A DNA stretch of 64,000 nucleotides from PALSA-1006 sp964571195 (GTDB taxonomy: Bacteria > Pseudomonadota > Gammaproteobacteria > Burkholderiales > Gallionellaceae), in the NCBI GenBank assembly GCA_964571195.1, contig CAZNAD010000001.1:320715-384714 (forward strand), read 5' to 3'. The position numbers and the translations under genes were made by a program. Shown piece by piece: positions 26,018 through 34,305 of the stretch (its first letter is position 1; each line of letters opens with the position of its first letter). The notes beneath the pieces are model-generated. The model worked only from the letters and a program-made list of their open reading frames with translations, did not search any database and was not told the DNA's origin.

Positions 26018-27991
26018 ATGGAGCAAACGTCGAACATCGGGAATCTGGCTGACCTCAAAGAGGGGGAGGTTTTGTTGCCCGCCTATCTGCAAAGGATGGC
26101 GGATGGGGTTTATGTGGATCTGGCGCTTTTTCCTGTGGGCGGTGGATTTGTGCAGTTCATTGACCAGATGTTCGGCGGCGGGTCGCGTTTCCGTGAGTTG
26201 GATTACGCATTATTCCAGAACTTGTTGTTCGACTACGATGCGGTGCTGGATGCACATGGTATCGATGCGAAGCTGCGCCTGGCTGCCGATGTGGTGGTCT
26301 TCGATCCGAAGCGCAAACCCTTATATCGGGCAGTAAAGATCGATACGCAGTTCCGGCATGCGGAGTATTTCTTCGAGCCTGTCTCTATCGATGTGGTGAC
26401 TGAGACGCCAGTGTACGGAGAGCCCGATCCAGACGGTGTGGCAGCGGTGATCAGCACCACCCGCAGCGTAGAGTCACAGCCCACCCAGTTGGATATCGAC
26501 GAATTCATCGCCGATATGTGGCTGAAAGGGGTGCGTTTCGGTGTGGCGGTCGAGGCGGTGGCGGGAGTGATCGCGCGCCGCGAGACGGTGCGTATGGAAA
26601 TCGCCACCCAGCTCGATCCGACCGAGGGTATTGATGCGGAGATCGAAGAGGCTTGCAGTGTGTTGCACCGCGATAATTCACCCAAGATATTGTTCAACGG
26701 TAAGGCCGATCTGCGCAGATTCCAGAATCGTTTCCCGCAGATCGAGATGGGCGCGCGTCTGCTGAAGAAGAAGCCGCGTGTGTTGGGCAAACCCGGTTAC
26801 AAAGTGAACGGGCAGATACAGGAGCCGGAAATCCCGAAAGACATCGACCTGTTCGCTCTCGCTGGACTCGGTACCTTCGTGGACAAACAGCAGGACGGCG
26901 AATTCATCCTGTCGAAACAGGACGGATTTCTGTCTATCGACACAGCGACCAACAGCATCTCGGTCACCGAGAAGATCGAGAACAAAGGCGGCATCAGTAT
27001 CAAGACAACCGGTGATCTGGTGTTGTCAGGAAACGAGTTCATCGAACACGGCGAGGTGCAGGAGGGACGTGTCGTCGAGGGCAAGAGCATGACGTTCCGC
27101 TCGGCGGTGTACGGCGACATTATCTCGCAGGGCGGATTGATCCTGTTCGAGAGCAATCTGTCGAACGGCAGCGCGAAGAGCAACGGCGGTGACATCACCG
27201 CAAACGGGCGCTGTTTCAATTCGTATATCGAGGCATGGGAGGGCAAGGTCTCGCTCAAATACGCCGAGAGTTGTGTGATCTTTGGCGAGTCGGTGCAGAT
27301 CGAGCGCGCCATCAATTGCGAGATCATCGCGAACGAGGTGCGGATCGATAATGTCGAGGGCTGTGCCATCGCGAGCAAGGAGGTGCACATCGAGCTATCA
27401 GACTCGTGTCGCGGCAAGCAAACGGTCATTTCCATGTTGCAGCCGGATCTTTCCGGGGTGGATGCGCAGATGAAACTGGTGCGCGAAGCGATCACCGGAT
27501 GCGAAAAGGCCATTGCGATGAGAGATCAGGGCATCGAGCAGATCAAGGCAGACCCGGAGGTAGCTCGTTATCTGGTGCTTGCGGCGAGTATCCAGAAGGG
27601 GGCAGCCAAGCTGACCGATGCTCATGAGGAGAATTGGCGCAAAATGACGATCAGGTTCGCCAAGGTCGACGATGCATTGAGGAAGCTGAATGCCGACAAG
27701 CAGGTGCAAATCGACAAGATGGCGGGGTTGCAACAGGAGTATGCGCAGTTGCTGGAGCTGCGCGGCAAGAACGGCGTCGGGGTAAGTTGCACGATCACTT
27801 CCGTCGTTGGCGACACGCTGGTGCGCGGTGTTGCGGCGCAGAACGGTGCTGCCGAGTTTCGTAAAGTGAAGATCAGCGATATCAAGGTGAAGTTGCGCGA
27901 GCAGGGCAAGCAGAATGACCGCATCTTCTGCAATAGCACGGGCAGTCTGGAATGGAGCTACGCGGTGCCCGAGGTCGATGTGGCGTCGTGA
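26018..27991 (+). CDS. FapA-family (DUF342) protein
   Basis: This encodes 657 residues. The central region has the repeating Gly-rich beta-helix typical of DUF342/FapA (KGGISIKTTGDLVLSG, SNGGDITANGRCFNSYIEA, ESVQIERAINCEIIANEV), preceded by an N-terminal alpha/beta domain and followed by a coiled-coil segment (about residues 490-590). Family members link to flagellar assembly or polarity and can be tethered by c-di-GMP or polar factors. No flagellar gene is adjacent; the only flagellin of the window is 6 kb away. Start choice is weakly supported: ATG after a poor Shine-Dalgarno. Confidence 0.8.
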   Translation: MEQTSNIGNLADLKEGEVLLPAYLQRMADGVYVDLALFPVGGGFVQFIDQMFGGGSRFRELDYALFQNLLFDYDAVLDAHGIDAKLRLAADVVVFDPKRKPLYRAVKIDTQFRHAEYFFEPVSIDVVTETPVYGEPDPDGVAAVISTTRSVESQPTQLDIDEFIADMWLKGVRFGVAVEAVAGVIARRETVRMEIATQLDPTEGIDAEIEEACSVLHRDNSPKILFNGKADLRRFQNRFPQIEMGARLLKKKPRVLGKPGYKVNGQIQEPEIPKDIDLFALAGLGTFVDKQQDGEFILSKQDGFLSIDTATNSISVTEKIENKGGISIKTTGDLVLSGNEFIEHGEVQEGRVVEGKSMTFRSAVYGDIISQGGLILFESNLSNGSAKSNGGDITANGRCFNSYIEAWEGKVSLKYAESCVIFGESVQIERAINCEIIANEVRIDNVEGCAIASKEVHIELSDSCRGKQTVISMLQPDLSGVDAQMKLVREAITGCEKAIAMRDQGIEQIKADPEVARYLVLAASIQKGAAKLTDAHEENWRKMTIRFAKVDDALRKLNADKQVQIDKMAGLQQEYAQLLELRGKNGVGVSCTITSVVGDTLVRGVAAQNGAAEFRKVKISDIKVKLREQGKQNDRIFCNSTGSLEWSYAVPEVDVAS

Positions 27992-28009
27992 TATGCGCGC
28001 AACATCGCA

Positions 28010-28039
28010 TTGACATGATCTCGTGCCCGGTCACATAAT
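28010..28039 (+). promoter_or_regulatory. Promoter of the EamA leader transcript
   Basis: TTGACA (28010-28015), 18 bases, CATAAT (28034-28039). The predicted start of transcription is around 28045-28047, essentially at the ATG of the 31-codon leader ORF. Confidence 0.6.
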
Positions 28040-28046
28040 CCCTCCC

Positions 28047-28142
28047 ATGAACACACATCAATCCATTCGTCACGTCCGAGTCACCCCGTCCGCAAAGCTG
28101 CGGATGGTGTGGCATCGCGCGCAAGGTGGTCTGGTGAATTAG
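28047..28142 (+). CDS. Possible leader peptide (31 codons)
   Basis: An ATG at the predicted transcription start opens MNTHQSIRHVRVTPSAKLRM… and ends at TAG, 27 bases before the terminator hairpin. There is no Shine-Dalgarno, so it would be leaderless. A hairpin CCGCA-AAGC-TGCGG (28090-28103) lies inside it. No long run of one amino acid marks it as an attenuation peptide. It may instead be part of a short regulatory RNA. Confidence 0.3.
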   Translation: MNTHQSIRHVRVTPSAKLRMVWHRAQGGLVN

Positions 28143-28169
28143 CACGATTCGGTTGTTTTGCTTGCACGG

Positions 28170-28202
28170 GGCCACAGAAAAATCTGTGGCCTTTTTGTTT
28201 TT
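28170..28202 (+). terminator. Intrinsic terminator in the leader of the EamA gene
   Basis: GGCCACAGA-AAAA-TCTGTGGCC is a perfect 9-bp stem with a 4-base loop followed by TTTTTGTTTTT. It lies between the promoter at 28010-28039 and the EamA start, so it would stop leader transcription unless read through or suppressed. Confidence 0.8.
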
Positions 28203-28262
28203 GGCGGTTCCATTTCAAGGCTGATGGAAGCGCCGGTATGTCCACCAGCCGAGGAGAGCATC

Positions 28263-29156
28263 ATGTCGCTTCCTGCCGCATTCGTTTCGGTCATTCTGAT
28301 CTGGTCCACCACGCCGCTCGCCATAAAATGGAGCGCGCTGGGTGTCGGGTTCAGCTTCGCGGTGTTTTCGCGTATGGCCATCGGTGTGCTGCTGTGTGCG
28401 ATTTTGCTGGCGGTATTGCGTGTGTCGGTGCCGCTGCATCGCCGCGCCTTGCTGGCCTATCTCGCGGGCGGGCTGAGCATGTTCGGGGCGATGGCGCTTA
28501 CCTACTGGTCGTCACAATTCGTCAGTTCCGGCATGATCGCGGTGTTGTTTGGTCTGTCGCCGCTAGTGACCAGTCTGGGGGCGATGTTGTGGCTGAAAGA
28601 GGAGGCGCTCACGCCGAACAAGATTGCCGGCATGGCGTTGGGCGTGCTGGGGCTGTTGCTGGTGTTCCGTGGCGGTCTGGGAGTGGGGGAAAGTTCGGCC
28701 GCCGGCCTGCTCGCCTTGTTCATGGCGGTGGTTGCGCAATCACTCGGGCTGGTGTGGCTCAAGCGCATCGGTGACGACAGTCCGCCGCTGGCGATGACGC
28801 TGGGTATCCTGGTGGTGGCGTTGCCGCTGTTCTTCGCCGCCTGGTGGCTGGTGGACGGTGTGATGCCGGTTTCGATCCCGGAACGTGCGGTGGCGGCAAC
28901 GGTGTATCTGGCCACTTTCGGCTCGGTGTTGGGGTTCGCTTTGTATTATTACCTCATCAAACATATGGAGGCGGGACGGATTGCGCTGATCACACTGATC
29001 ACACCGGTGATGGCGTTGTTGCTGGGGCACGGACTGAACGGCGAGGAGGTGTTGCCGCAAGTGTGGCTGGGCGCGGCTTTTATCCTGTTTGGCTTGTCGC
29101 TGCACCGTTGGGGGACGCAATGGCTGGGCTATGTCGTGCCGCGCCGCTGGAAGTAG
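28263..29156 (+). CDS. EamA/DMT-family transporter
   Basis: This encodes 297 residues with ten hydrophobic helices arranged as two EamA repeats, typical of drug/metabolite exporters. The start was chosen by GAGGAGAGCATC immediately upstream; an in-frame ATG at 28224 is less likely. Helix motifs include LIWSTTPLAIKW in the first repeat and FGSVLGFALYYYLIKHM plus LITLITPVMALLLG in the second. Substrate unknown. An intrinsic terminator ahead of the gene suggests regulated readthrough. Confidence 0.82.
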   Translation: MSLPAAFVSVILIWSTTPLAIKWSALGVGFSFAVFSRMAIGVLLCAILLAVLRVSVPLHRRALLAYLAGGLSMFGAMALTYWSSQFVSSGMIAVLFGLSPLVTSLGAMLWLKEEALTPNKIAGMALGVLGLLLVFRGGLGVGESSAAGLLALFMAVVAQSLGLVWLKRIGDDSPPLAMTLGILVVALPLFFAAWWLVDGVMPVSIPERAVAATVYLATFGSVLGFALYYYLIKHMEAGRIALITLITPVMALLLGHGLNGEEVLPQVWLGAAFILFGLSLHRWGTQWLGYVVPRRWK

Positions 29157-29164
29157 ATGCCCGG

Positions 29165-29476
29165 CTAGAAACGTGTGTGTGTGCTGCCGGAGAGATGGAG
29201 CAGTTCATTCAGCTTGCCGAACAGTTCGCTGCCGTCGCGCTGGCTTAGCCACTGGCCATCATTGAGGCCGTAGTGGAACCCCCCACTGCGTGCGGCGACC
29301 CATATCTCGCGGTTGGGCGTGTGGCGGTTGATGATGATCTTCGAGGCGTCGTCGAATTCCATCTCCAGCACGGAGCCGTTGAAACTGTATTCGATATCGT
29401 CTTCGCTGGCATCGAGTGTGTTCTCGATGCGGGTGAAGACGGCATCGGCCAGCCGGGTGAATTCGCTTTCGGTCAT
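29165..29476 (-). CDS. cyaY: Frataxin-like iron-binding protein CyaY
   Basis: This encodes 103 residues from MTESEFTRLAD, aligning with the E. coli start; an ATG six codons further upstream also has a purine-rich site. Acidic helix residues (ENTLDASEDD) and SKIIINRHTPNREIWVAARSGGFHYGL are the family core. CyaY binds iron and regulates cysteine desulfurase in Fe-S assembly. It is divergent from lptM, the usual arrangement in proteobacteria. Confidence 0.93.
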   Translation of the reverse strand: MTESEFTRLADAVFTRIENTLDASEDDIEYSFNGSVLEMEFDDASKIIINRHTPNREIWVAARSGGFHYGLNDGQWLSQRDGSELFGKLNELLHLSGSTHTRF

Positions 29477-29541
29477 CGATGAGAGCCTTTCCATTTATAA
29501 TCCTGTGCTGTCCAATATGTTTATTTTACAAGGTCGCGACG

Positions 29542-29676
29542 ATGCGCAATTCAAGAGTTGTCCTGACGAGCATTATGTTGCTGATGATGCTTGTGCTGCA
29601 AGGTTGCGGACGCAAAGGCCCGCTGTTCATGCCCAAGCCCGCCCCCGTTCCCCCTCAAACCGAACAGAAGAATTGA
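29542..29676 (+). CDS. lptM: LptM-like small lipoprotein
   Basis: This encodes 44 residues, MRNSRVVLTSIMLLMMLVLQGC…, with lipobox VLQG-C and a mature GCGRKGPLFMP motif typical of LptM (YifL). In E. coli it associates with the LPS translocon LptD and helps its oxidative maturation. It lies between divergent cyaY and lysA and ends one base before the lysA ATG, so it is co-expressed with lysA. Confidence 0.85.
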   Translation: MRNSRVVLTSIMLLMMLVLQGCGRKGPLFMPKPAPVPPQTEQKN

Positions 29677-29677
29677 T

Positions 29678-30925
29678 ATGAATCCCTATTTTCATTACCA
29701 GCAGGATCAGTTGTATGCCGAGAACGTCGCGCTTGCCGACATCGCCGGGCGCTTCTCCACGCCGTGTTATGTGTATTCGCGCGCGGCCTTGACCGATGCT
29801 TACCGTCAATTCGCCGATGCTTTGCAGGGGCGCGAGCATCTCATCTGTTTCGCGGTGAAGTCCAACTCCAATCTGGCGATTTTGAATCTATTCGCCCGTT
29901 TGGGGGCGGGGTTCGATATTGTTTCCGGCGGCGAACTGCAGCGGGTGCTGGCGGCGGGGGGCGCGGCAGACAGGGTGGTGTTCTCCGGTGTGGGCAAGAC
30001 CGAGGCGGAGATGCGCCTCGCACTCGAGGCGGGAATATTATGTTTCAACGTGGAATCGGCGGCGGAGCTGGAACGGTTGGACAAGGTCGCCGGGAGCATG
30101 GGCAAGATTGCGCCGGTCAGTTTGCGCGTAAACCCCGATGTCGATGCCAAGACCCATCCGTATATTTCGACAGGCCTGAAGCAGAACAAATTCGGCGTGG
30201 CCTACACCGAAGCGCGGGCGTTGTATCGCAAAGCTGCGGAGTTGTCGCACCTGCGTGTGACCGGTATTGATTGTCACATCGGCTCGCAACTTACCGAGAC
30301 CAGCCCTTTTATTGCTGCGGCGGAGAAGGTGCTGACACTGGTTGATCAATTGTCTGCCGAGGGGATCAAGCTGGAGCATCTCGATCTTGGCGGTGGGCTT
30401 GGTATCCGTTACGACGACGAAACTCCGCCATCTATAACCGACTACGCGCAGGCTCTGCTGGCTGCGTTGCAGGGACGAACAGAGAAGCTGATCGTCGAGC
30501 CTGGACGTGTGCTGGTGGGAAATGCGGGCGTGTTGTTGACCCGAGTGGAATATCTCAAGCCGGGCGAAGAGAAGAATTTTGCTATCGTCGATGCGGCGAT
30601 GAACGATCTGATGCGTCCGGCTCTTTACGATGCCTATCACGCCATTCAGACGGTGATCCGCAGCAATGCCCCGGCGCAAAATTACGAAGTGGTCGGACCG
30701 GTTTGCGAGACCGGGGATTTTCTGGGGCATGCCCGTAAACTGGCCGTGGAACAAGGCGCACTGCTGGCGGTGATGTCCGCGGGTGCGTACGGAATGAGCA
30801 TGAGTTCCAACTACAACACACGTCCGCGCGCAGCCGAAATTATGGTGGACGGTGCGGACGTTCATCTCATTCGCGAACGTGAGAGTGTGCCGCAATTGTT
30901 TGCCGGAGAAAAAATCATCGAATGA
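29678..30925 (+). CDS. lysA: Diaminopimelate decarboxylase
   Basis: This encodes 415 residues. The PLP-binding Lys lies in CFAVKSNSNLAIL; HIGSQLTETSPF, LDLGGGLGIRYDDE and EPGRVLVGNAGVLLTRVEY bind the cofactor phosphate. PVCETGDFLGHARKL carries the catalytic Cys of the partner subunit, and GAYGMSMSSNYNTRPRAAE is also conserved. It makes lysine from meso-diaminopimelate as the final step of the pathway. The long upstream extension of the frame overlaps lptM and is rejected. Confidence 0.95.
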   Translation: MNPYFHYQQDQLYAENVALADIAGRFSTPCYVYSRAALTDAYRQFADALQGREHLICFAVKSNSNLAILNLFARLGAGFDIVSGGELQRVLAAGGAADRVVFSGVGKTEAEMRLALEAGILCFNVESAAELERLDKVAGSMGKIAPVSLRVNPDVDAKTHPYISTGLKQNKFGVAYTEARALYRKAAELSHLRVTGIDCHIGSQLTETSPFIAAAEKVLTLVDQLSAEGIKLEHLDLGGGLGIRYDDETPPSITDYAQALLAALQGRTEKLIVEPGRVLVGNAGVLLTRVEYLKPGEEKNFAIVDAAMNDLMRPALYDAYHAIQTVIRSNAPAQNYEVVGPVCETGDFLGHARKLAVEQGALLAVMSAGAYGMSMSSNYNTRPRAAEIMVDGADVHLIRERESVPQLFAGEKIIE

Positions 30926-30932
30926 TTTTTTT
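30910..30932 (+). terminator. AT-rich hairpin overlapping the lysA stop
   Basis: AAAAATCAT-CGA-ATGATTTTT forms a 9-bp AT-rich stem ending in T residues. It may act as a weak terminator. Confidence 0.4.
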
Positions 30933-30952
30933 GTGAAATTTGCATAAATATG

Positions 30953-30982
30953 TTGCGTATTATTTTTATTCACGCATAGAAT
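30953..30982 (+). promoter_or_regulatory. Candidate promoter of the histone-like gene
   Basis: TTGCGT (30953-30958), 18 bases, TAGAAT (30977-30982), about 115 bases before the start codon. AT-rich surroundings support promoter function. Confidence 0.5.
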
Positions 30983-31096
30983 GCGGCCACCAAGCGCGTT
31001 AGGGGTTTTCAGGGATCAAGAAAGTGCTTGGGAGTGCAGTGTTCGCACGAGATGTAGTGATGGGTTTAGTCAAATTATTTTTTATAAGGAATGAAA

Positions 31097-31558
31097 ATGG
31101 CTGCAACAACTACCAAAGCAAAAAGCACTACTGCCAAGAAACCAGCAGCAAAGAAGGTCGCTGCCAAGAAACCAGCCGCAAAAAAAGTCGTAGCGAAAAA
31201 AGCAGCAGCTAAGCCAGCAGCGAAAAAAGCCGTTGCCAAAAAGCCAGCCGCTAAAAAAGTAGCAGCTAAGCCAGCAGCGAAAAAAGTCGTTGCCAAAAAG
31301 CCAGCCGCTAAAAAAGTAGCAGCTAAGCCAGCAGCGAAAAAAGTCGTTGCCAAAAAGCCAGCCGCTAAAAAAGCAGTAGCTAAGAAGCCAGCAGCCAAAA
31401 AAGCTGTAGCCAAAAAGCCAGCCGCTAAAAAAGTAGCAGCTAAGCCAGCAGCGAAAAAAGCCGTTGCCAAAAAGCCAGCCGCTAAAAAAGTGGTAGCGAA
31501 AAAAGCAGCAGCTAAGCCGGCCGCAAAGCCAGCTGGCAAGGGCATTCTCGGCGCCTGA
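31097..31558 (+). CDS. Histone H1-like Lys/Ala-rich DNA-binding protein
   Basis: This encodes 153 residues, almost entirely AAKK, PAAKK and VAKK repeats, like the C-terminal tail of histone H1 and bacterial HctB-type proteins. It should bind DNA non-specifically and compact or protect it. The second ATG was chosen because AAGGA has correct spacing to it; the first ATG is only a base from that site. The DNA repeats are nearly identical, so copy number may vary among strains. It is preceded by a good promoter and followed by a terminator. Confidence 0.85.
   Translation: MAATTTKAKSTTAKKPAAKKVAAKKPAAKKVVAKKAAAKPAAKKAVAKKPAAKKVAAKPAAKKVVAKKPAAKKVAAKPAAKKVVAKKPAAKKAVAKKPAAKKAVAKKPAAKKVAAKPAAKKAVAKKPAAKKVVAKKAAAKPAAKPAGKGILGA
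31136..31540 (+). repeat. In-gene tandem repeats of about 57 bp
   Basis: Units encoding VAKKPAAKKVAAKPAAKKV-like segments recur with near-identical bases, for example two adjacent copies beginning near 31230 and 31287. The array is prone to slippage. Confidence 0.6.
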
Positions 31559-31888
31559 TCTTATAGATTGGGGCGGGCCGCCAGGTTTCTGCGTTTCGCC
31601 CTTTCTATAAACTACTTGCCGCGCGATGTGGCAGGTGTTTTTGCTGAGCTGTTTCGGCAGTCTCCCGCTTTCTGTTCTTATGCGGCAGGAGGTTCTTCGT
31701 TCTATTTCTCTGGCCTCTTATTGAGGTTTTTCGTCGTCGCTTTTATCTGTTGAGCTTAACTAGCCTGTCCTTAACTTCGAATTGAGGGGGATTTTTCCCG
31801 CTATTCGGCAGATCGTTTCTTTTCCTTCCGGTTATAGTGAAGTCTGGCGATATCGCTTTAATTCTCTCTTACCAATTTGGAGAACACT
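31559..31888. other. Non-coding stretch after the histone-like gene
   Basis: It holds an intrinsic terminator (separate entry) and, just after the stop codon, a long imperfect hairpin made of TTATAGA…TCTATAA with an inner GGGGCG/CGCCC pairing (31561-31610). A 61-codon frame in this stretch has no good start site or family and is not called. Confidence 0.5.
31614..31642 (+). terminator. Intrinsic terminator of the histone-like gene
   Basis: ACTTGCC pairs with GGCAGGT (one G-U) around a 9-base loop, followed by GTTTTTG. Confidence 0.6.
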
Positions 31889-32353
31889 ATGTCTACAATC
31901 AGCGGGGTTTCTAATATGCGCGAAGCGGCGATGCCGCAGGTGAAAGCGGCTGCTAGTAAGCCTGCCTCGCCGCAGCAGAAGTTGTCCAGTCTGTTCCAGC
32001 AGATCGATACAGCCGGGAAGGGTAGTATCACCAAGGCGCAGTTTGCGGAGGCGTTCAACAAGCTGAATCCACCTCCAGCAGTGAAGGCGCTGGGTGCCGA
32101 AGCGGCTTTCAGCAAGCTGGATCCGCAAGGGACTGGTAGTGTTTCGAAGCAGGATTTCATCAAAGGGATGGAGTCCATCATGGCGCAGGCTCCGGCCAAG
32201 GCCGCACCTGCCGCAGCCAAAGCTGCTCCGGCTCCGGCACAAGCTGCTGCACCGGCCAAGCCGCAAGCCGCTCCGGTGGCTGCAAGTGTTCCACCGCCTC
32301 CCGCACCTGCGGGCAATGGTGCCATCGGTAACACCATCAATATATCGGCTTGA
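31889..32353 (+). CDS. EF-hand protein with Ala/Pro-rich tail
   Basis: This encodes 154 residues from an ATG preceded by TTTGGAGAACACT. Two EF-hand calcium loops are visible: FQQIDTAGKGSITKAQFAEAF (about residues 36-56) and FSKLDPQGTGSVSKQDFIKGM (about 73-93). The C-terminal third is a flexible Ala/Pro repeat ending GAIGNTINISA. There is no signal peptide. Ca2+ binding is expected from the motifs; the cellular role is unknown. Confidence 0.75.
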   Translation: MSTISGVSNMREAAMPQVKAAASKPASPQQKLSSLFQQIDTAGKGSITKAQFAEAFNKLNPPPAVKALGAEAAFSKLDPQGTGSVSKQDFIKGMESIMAQAPAKAAPAAAKAAPAPAQAAAPAKPQAAPVAASVPPPPAPAGNGAIGNTINISA

Positions 32354-32410
32354 TCATTCTTCCAGTGCCTATCCCGTTCGGCTAGGCGGGCTGGTGATGA
32401 AACAGCAAGG

Positions 32411-32445
32411 ACGGAACCCATCAAGCATTGCTTGATGGGTTCCGT
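32411..32445. terminator. Bidirectional hairpin between convergent genes
   Basis: ACGGAACCCATCAAGC pairs perfectly with GCTTGATGGGTTCCGT over 16 bp, with a 3-base loop, between the EF-hand and mgtE genes. T-runs are lacking, so termination may be partial. Confidence 0.55.
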
Positions 32446-32468
32446 GCGTTTGTGGATGCCAGAGAGCG

Positions 32469-33926
32469 TCAGGGAATCAGGAAGATGGTCGCCAAGCCGA
32501 GGAAGATGAAGAAGCCGCCGCTGTCGGTGATCGCAGTCAGCAATACGCTGGAGCCGATAGCCGGGTCGCGACCGAAACGCTGCATGGTGAGCGGGATGAG
32601 CATGCCGACTAGAGCCCCAAGCAGCAAATTGAGCAACATCGCTCCGGTCATCACCAGGCCCAACGGCACACTCTTGTATAGCAGGTAGGCGAACCCCCCG
32701 GCGATGCCGCCCCAGACCAGTCCGTTCAGCAGACTGATCGCCAGTTCTTTGAATAATAGTCGACGTGCGTTACCCGGATTGATCTGGCCGAGTGCCAGAG
32801 AACGGATGATGATGGTGATGGTCTGATTGCCGGAGTTTCCGGCGATGCCTGCCACGATAGGCATCAATGCGGCGAGTGCGACGAATTGCGCTATCGTCTC
32901 CTCGAAACCGCCGATCACCCGCGAAGCGAAGAACGCGGTACACAGATTCAGTGCCAGCCATAACCAGCGGTTTTTCGCCGATTTCCACACGGAGGCGAAG
33001 ATGTCTTCCTCTTCGCGCAAACCGGCCAGATTCAACACATCGCTTTCCGATTCGGCGCGGATGAAGTCCACCACCGCGTTGACGGGTACTCGCCCGACTA
33101 GTTTGCCGTCTTCATCCACCACCGGCGCAGAGACCAGATCATAACGTTCGAACGCCTGAGCGGCCTGTTCGGCTTTGTCATCGGGATGCAGGGTGATGGT
33201 GTCGGTGGCCATCAGCGTTGCGACTGCCACCTCCGGTTCGTTGACCAGTAGCCGGTTGAGGGGAAGCACGCCTTTGAACTGGTCGTCGCGGTCCACCACG
33301 AATAACTGGTCGGTATGATCGGGCAGGCTGTCGAAGCGGCGCAGGTAACGCGACACCACTTCCAGCGTCACATCTTCGCGGATGGTCACCATGTCAAAGT
33401 CCATCAGGGCACCGACAGCATCCTGCGGATACGACATCGCCGCGCGCAACTGTTCGCGTTCCTCGATGGAGAGGGACTTGAACACATCGCGCATCACGGA
33501 ATGGGGCAAGTCTGGGGCGAGATCGGCGATCTCGTCGGTATCGAGCTGCTCGGCGGCCTCGCGCAATTCTTCGCGACTCATCGCGGCGATGAGCGACTCG
33601 CGCACCGCATCCGATACTTCGATCAGAATGTCACCGTCGCGCTCGGCCTTGACCAGATCCCACACCAGCAAACGCTGCTCGATGGGCAGGGCTTCCAGGA
33701 TGAACGCGATATCGGCGGGGTGTAGCTCGTTGAGTTTTTCTTGCAGTTCGACCAAATGACGTTTTTGCAGCAGCAAGTCGACGAGTTCGTGGCGCTCCGC
33801 ACGGGGAATTTCCTGCTGGTGAGCCACCGCACTCACCAGCGCGTGTTTTTCCAGCAGACGTTGCACCTGCTGGAGATACTCTTGCACGTTTTCGGTGTAA
33901 TGCGGCTCTTTGCTGATTTCTGTCAT
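32469..33926 (-). CDS. mgtE: Magnesium transporter MgtE
   Basis: This encodes 485 residues. The N-terminal domain (ELHPADIAFILEALPIEQR) and two CBS domains (about residues 140-265) lead into five C-terminal membrane helices with ALMPIVAGIAGNSGNQT and the Asp-containing SSVLLTAITDSGGFFIFLG pore region. It is a Mg2+ channel gated by cytosolic Mg2+ bound at the N and CBS domains. The ATG at 33926 is preferred over a GTG one codon upstream. Confidence 0.93.
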   Translation of the reverse strand: MTEISKEPHYTENVQEYLQQVQRLLEKHALVSAVAHQQEIPRAERHELVDLLLQKRHLVELQEKLNELHPADIAFILEALPIEQRLLVWDLVKAERDGDILIEVSDAVRESLIAAMSREELREAAEQLDTDEIADLAPDLPHSVMRDVFKSLSIEEREQLRAAMSYPQDAVGALMDFDMVTIREDVTLEVVSRYLRRFDSLPDHTDQLFVVDRDDQFKGVLPLNRLLVNEPEVAVATLMATDTITLHPDDKAEQAAQAFERYDLVSAPVVDEDGKLVGRVPVNAVVDFIRAESESDVLNLAGLREEEDIFASVWKSAKNRWLWLALNLCTAFFASRVIGGFEETIAQFVALAALMPIVAGIAGNSGNQTITIIIRSLALGQINPGNARRLLFKELAISLLNGLVWGGIAGGFAYLLYKSVPLGLVMTGAMLLNLLLGALVGMLIPLTMQRFGRDPAIGSSVLLTAITDSGGFFIFLGLATIFLIP

Positions 33927-34305
33927 CACATCAATCTCTTGTTGGCGCGTGTATTGTAAAGAATTCGGCTGTCGGGCGGGGCGGTAAATACAGTGTGGTA
34001 AGGCTCCGTCGAGCTGTCGGGCGGGTTAATGCAGTGAATTAGGCGGGAAAATACCCGCTAATCACAATATCGATTTTCAAAAGATGCGATAAATTGCAAC
34101 CATTGCTAACTTTCGTATGCGGCGTGGAGTGATAGGAGTAGCCGCAACGCAGACCGGAAGCGTGGCAGAGGTAACTGAGAAGGGCATTTTTTGAATGCTC
34201 TGATAACTGGACCAACGGCAGACGTTCTGCCTTGTAACCAAAGACGATATGGAAGCAATGGCGGTAGTGTCGGAAAAGCAAATCTAAAGTTAAAGGAGAA
34301 ATAAA
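33927..34305. other. Intergenic region between mgtE and flagellin
   Basis: No gene is seen. It contains a 13-bp direct repeat GCTGTCGGGCGGG (33968-33980 and 34013-34025) and an imperfect palindrome (GTGAATTAGGCGGG / CCCGCTAATCAC, 34034-34065). No convincing sigma28 or sigma54 promoter could be identified, although flagellin genes usually have one. Confidence 0.5.

Noticed and set aside
28085..28210. Mini-ykkC-like guanidine riboswitch
   Set aside because: The paired ACGR-loop hairpins could not be recognised, so the family was not assigned.
31075..31545. 156-codon minus-strand frame opposite the histone-like gene
   Set aside because: It is an Ala/Phe-rich antisense shadow of the repeats; no promoter or ribosome site.
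31568..31753. 61-codon frame after the histone-like gene
   Set aside because: It covers the terminator and a hairpin and has no start site or recognisable family.
34066..34092. TGCGATAA as a flagellin sigma28 -10 element
   Set aside because: The expected TAAA-type -35 is absent at the right distance.
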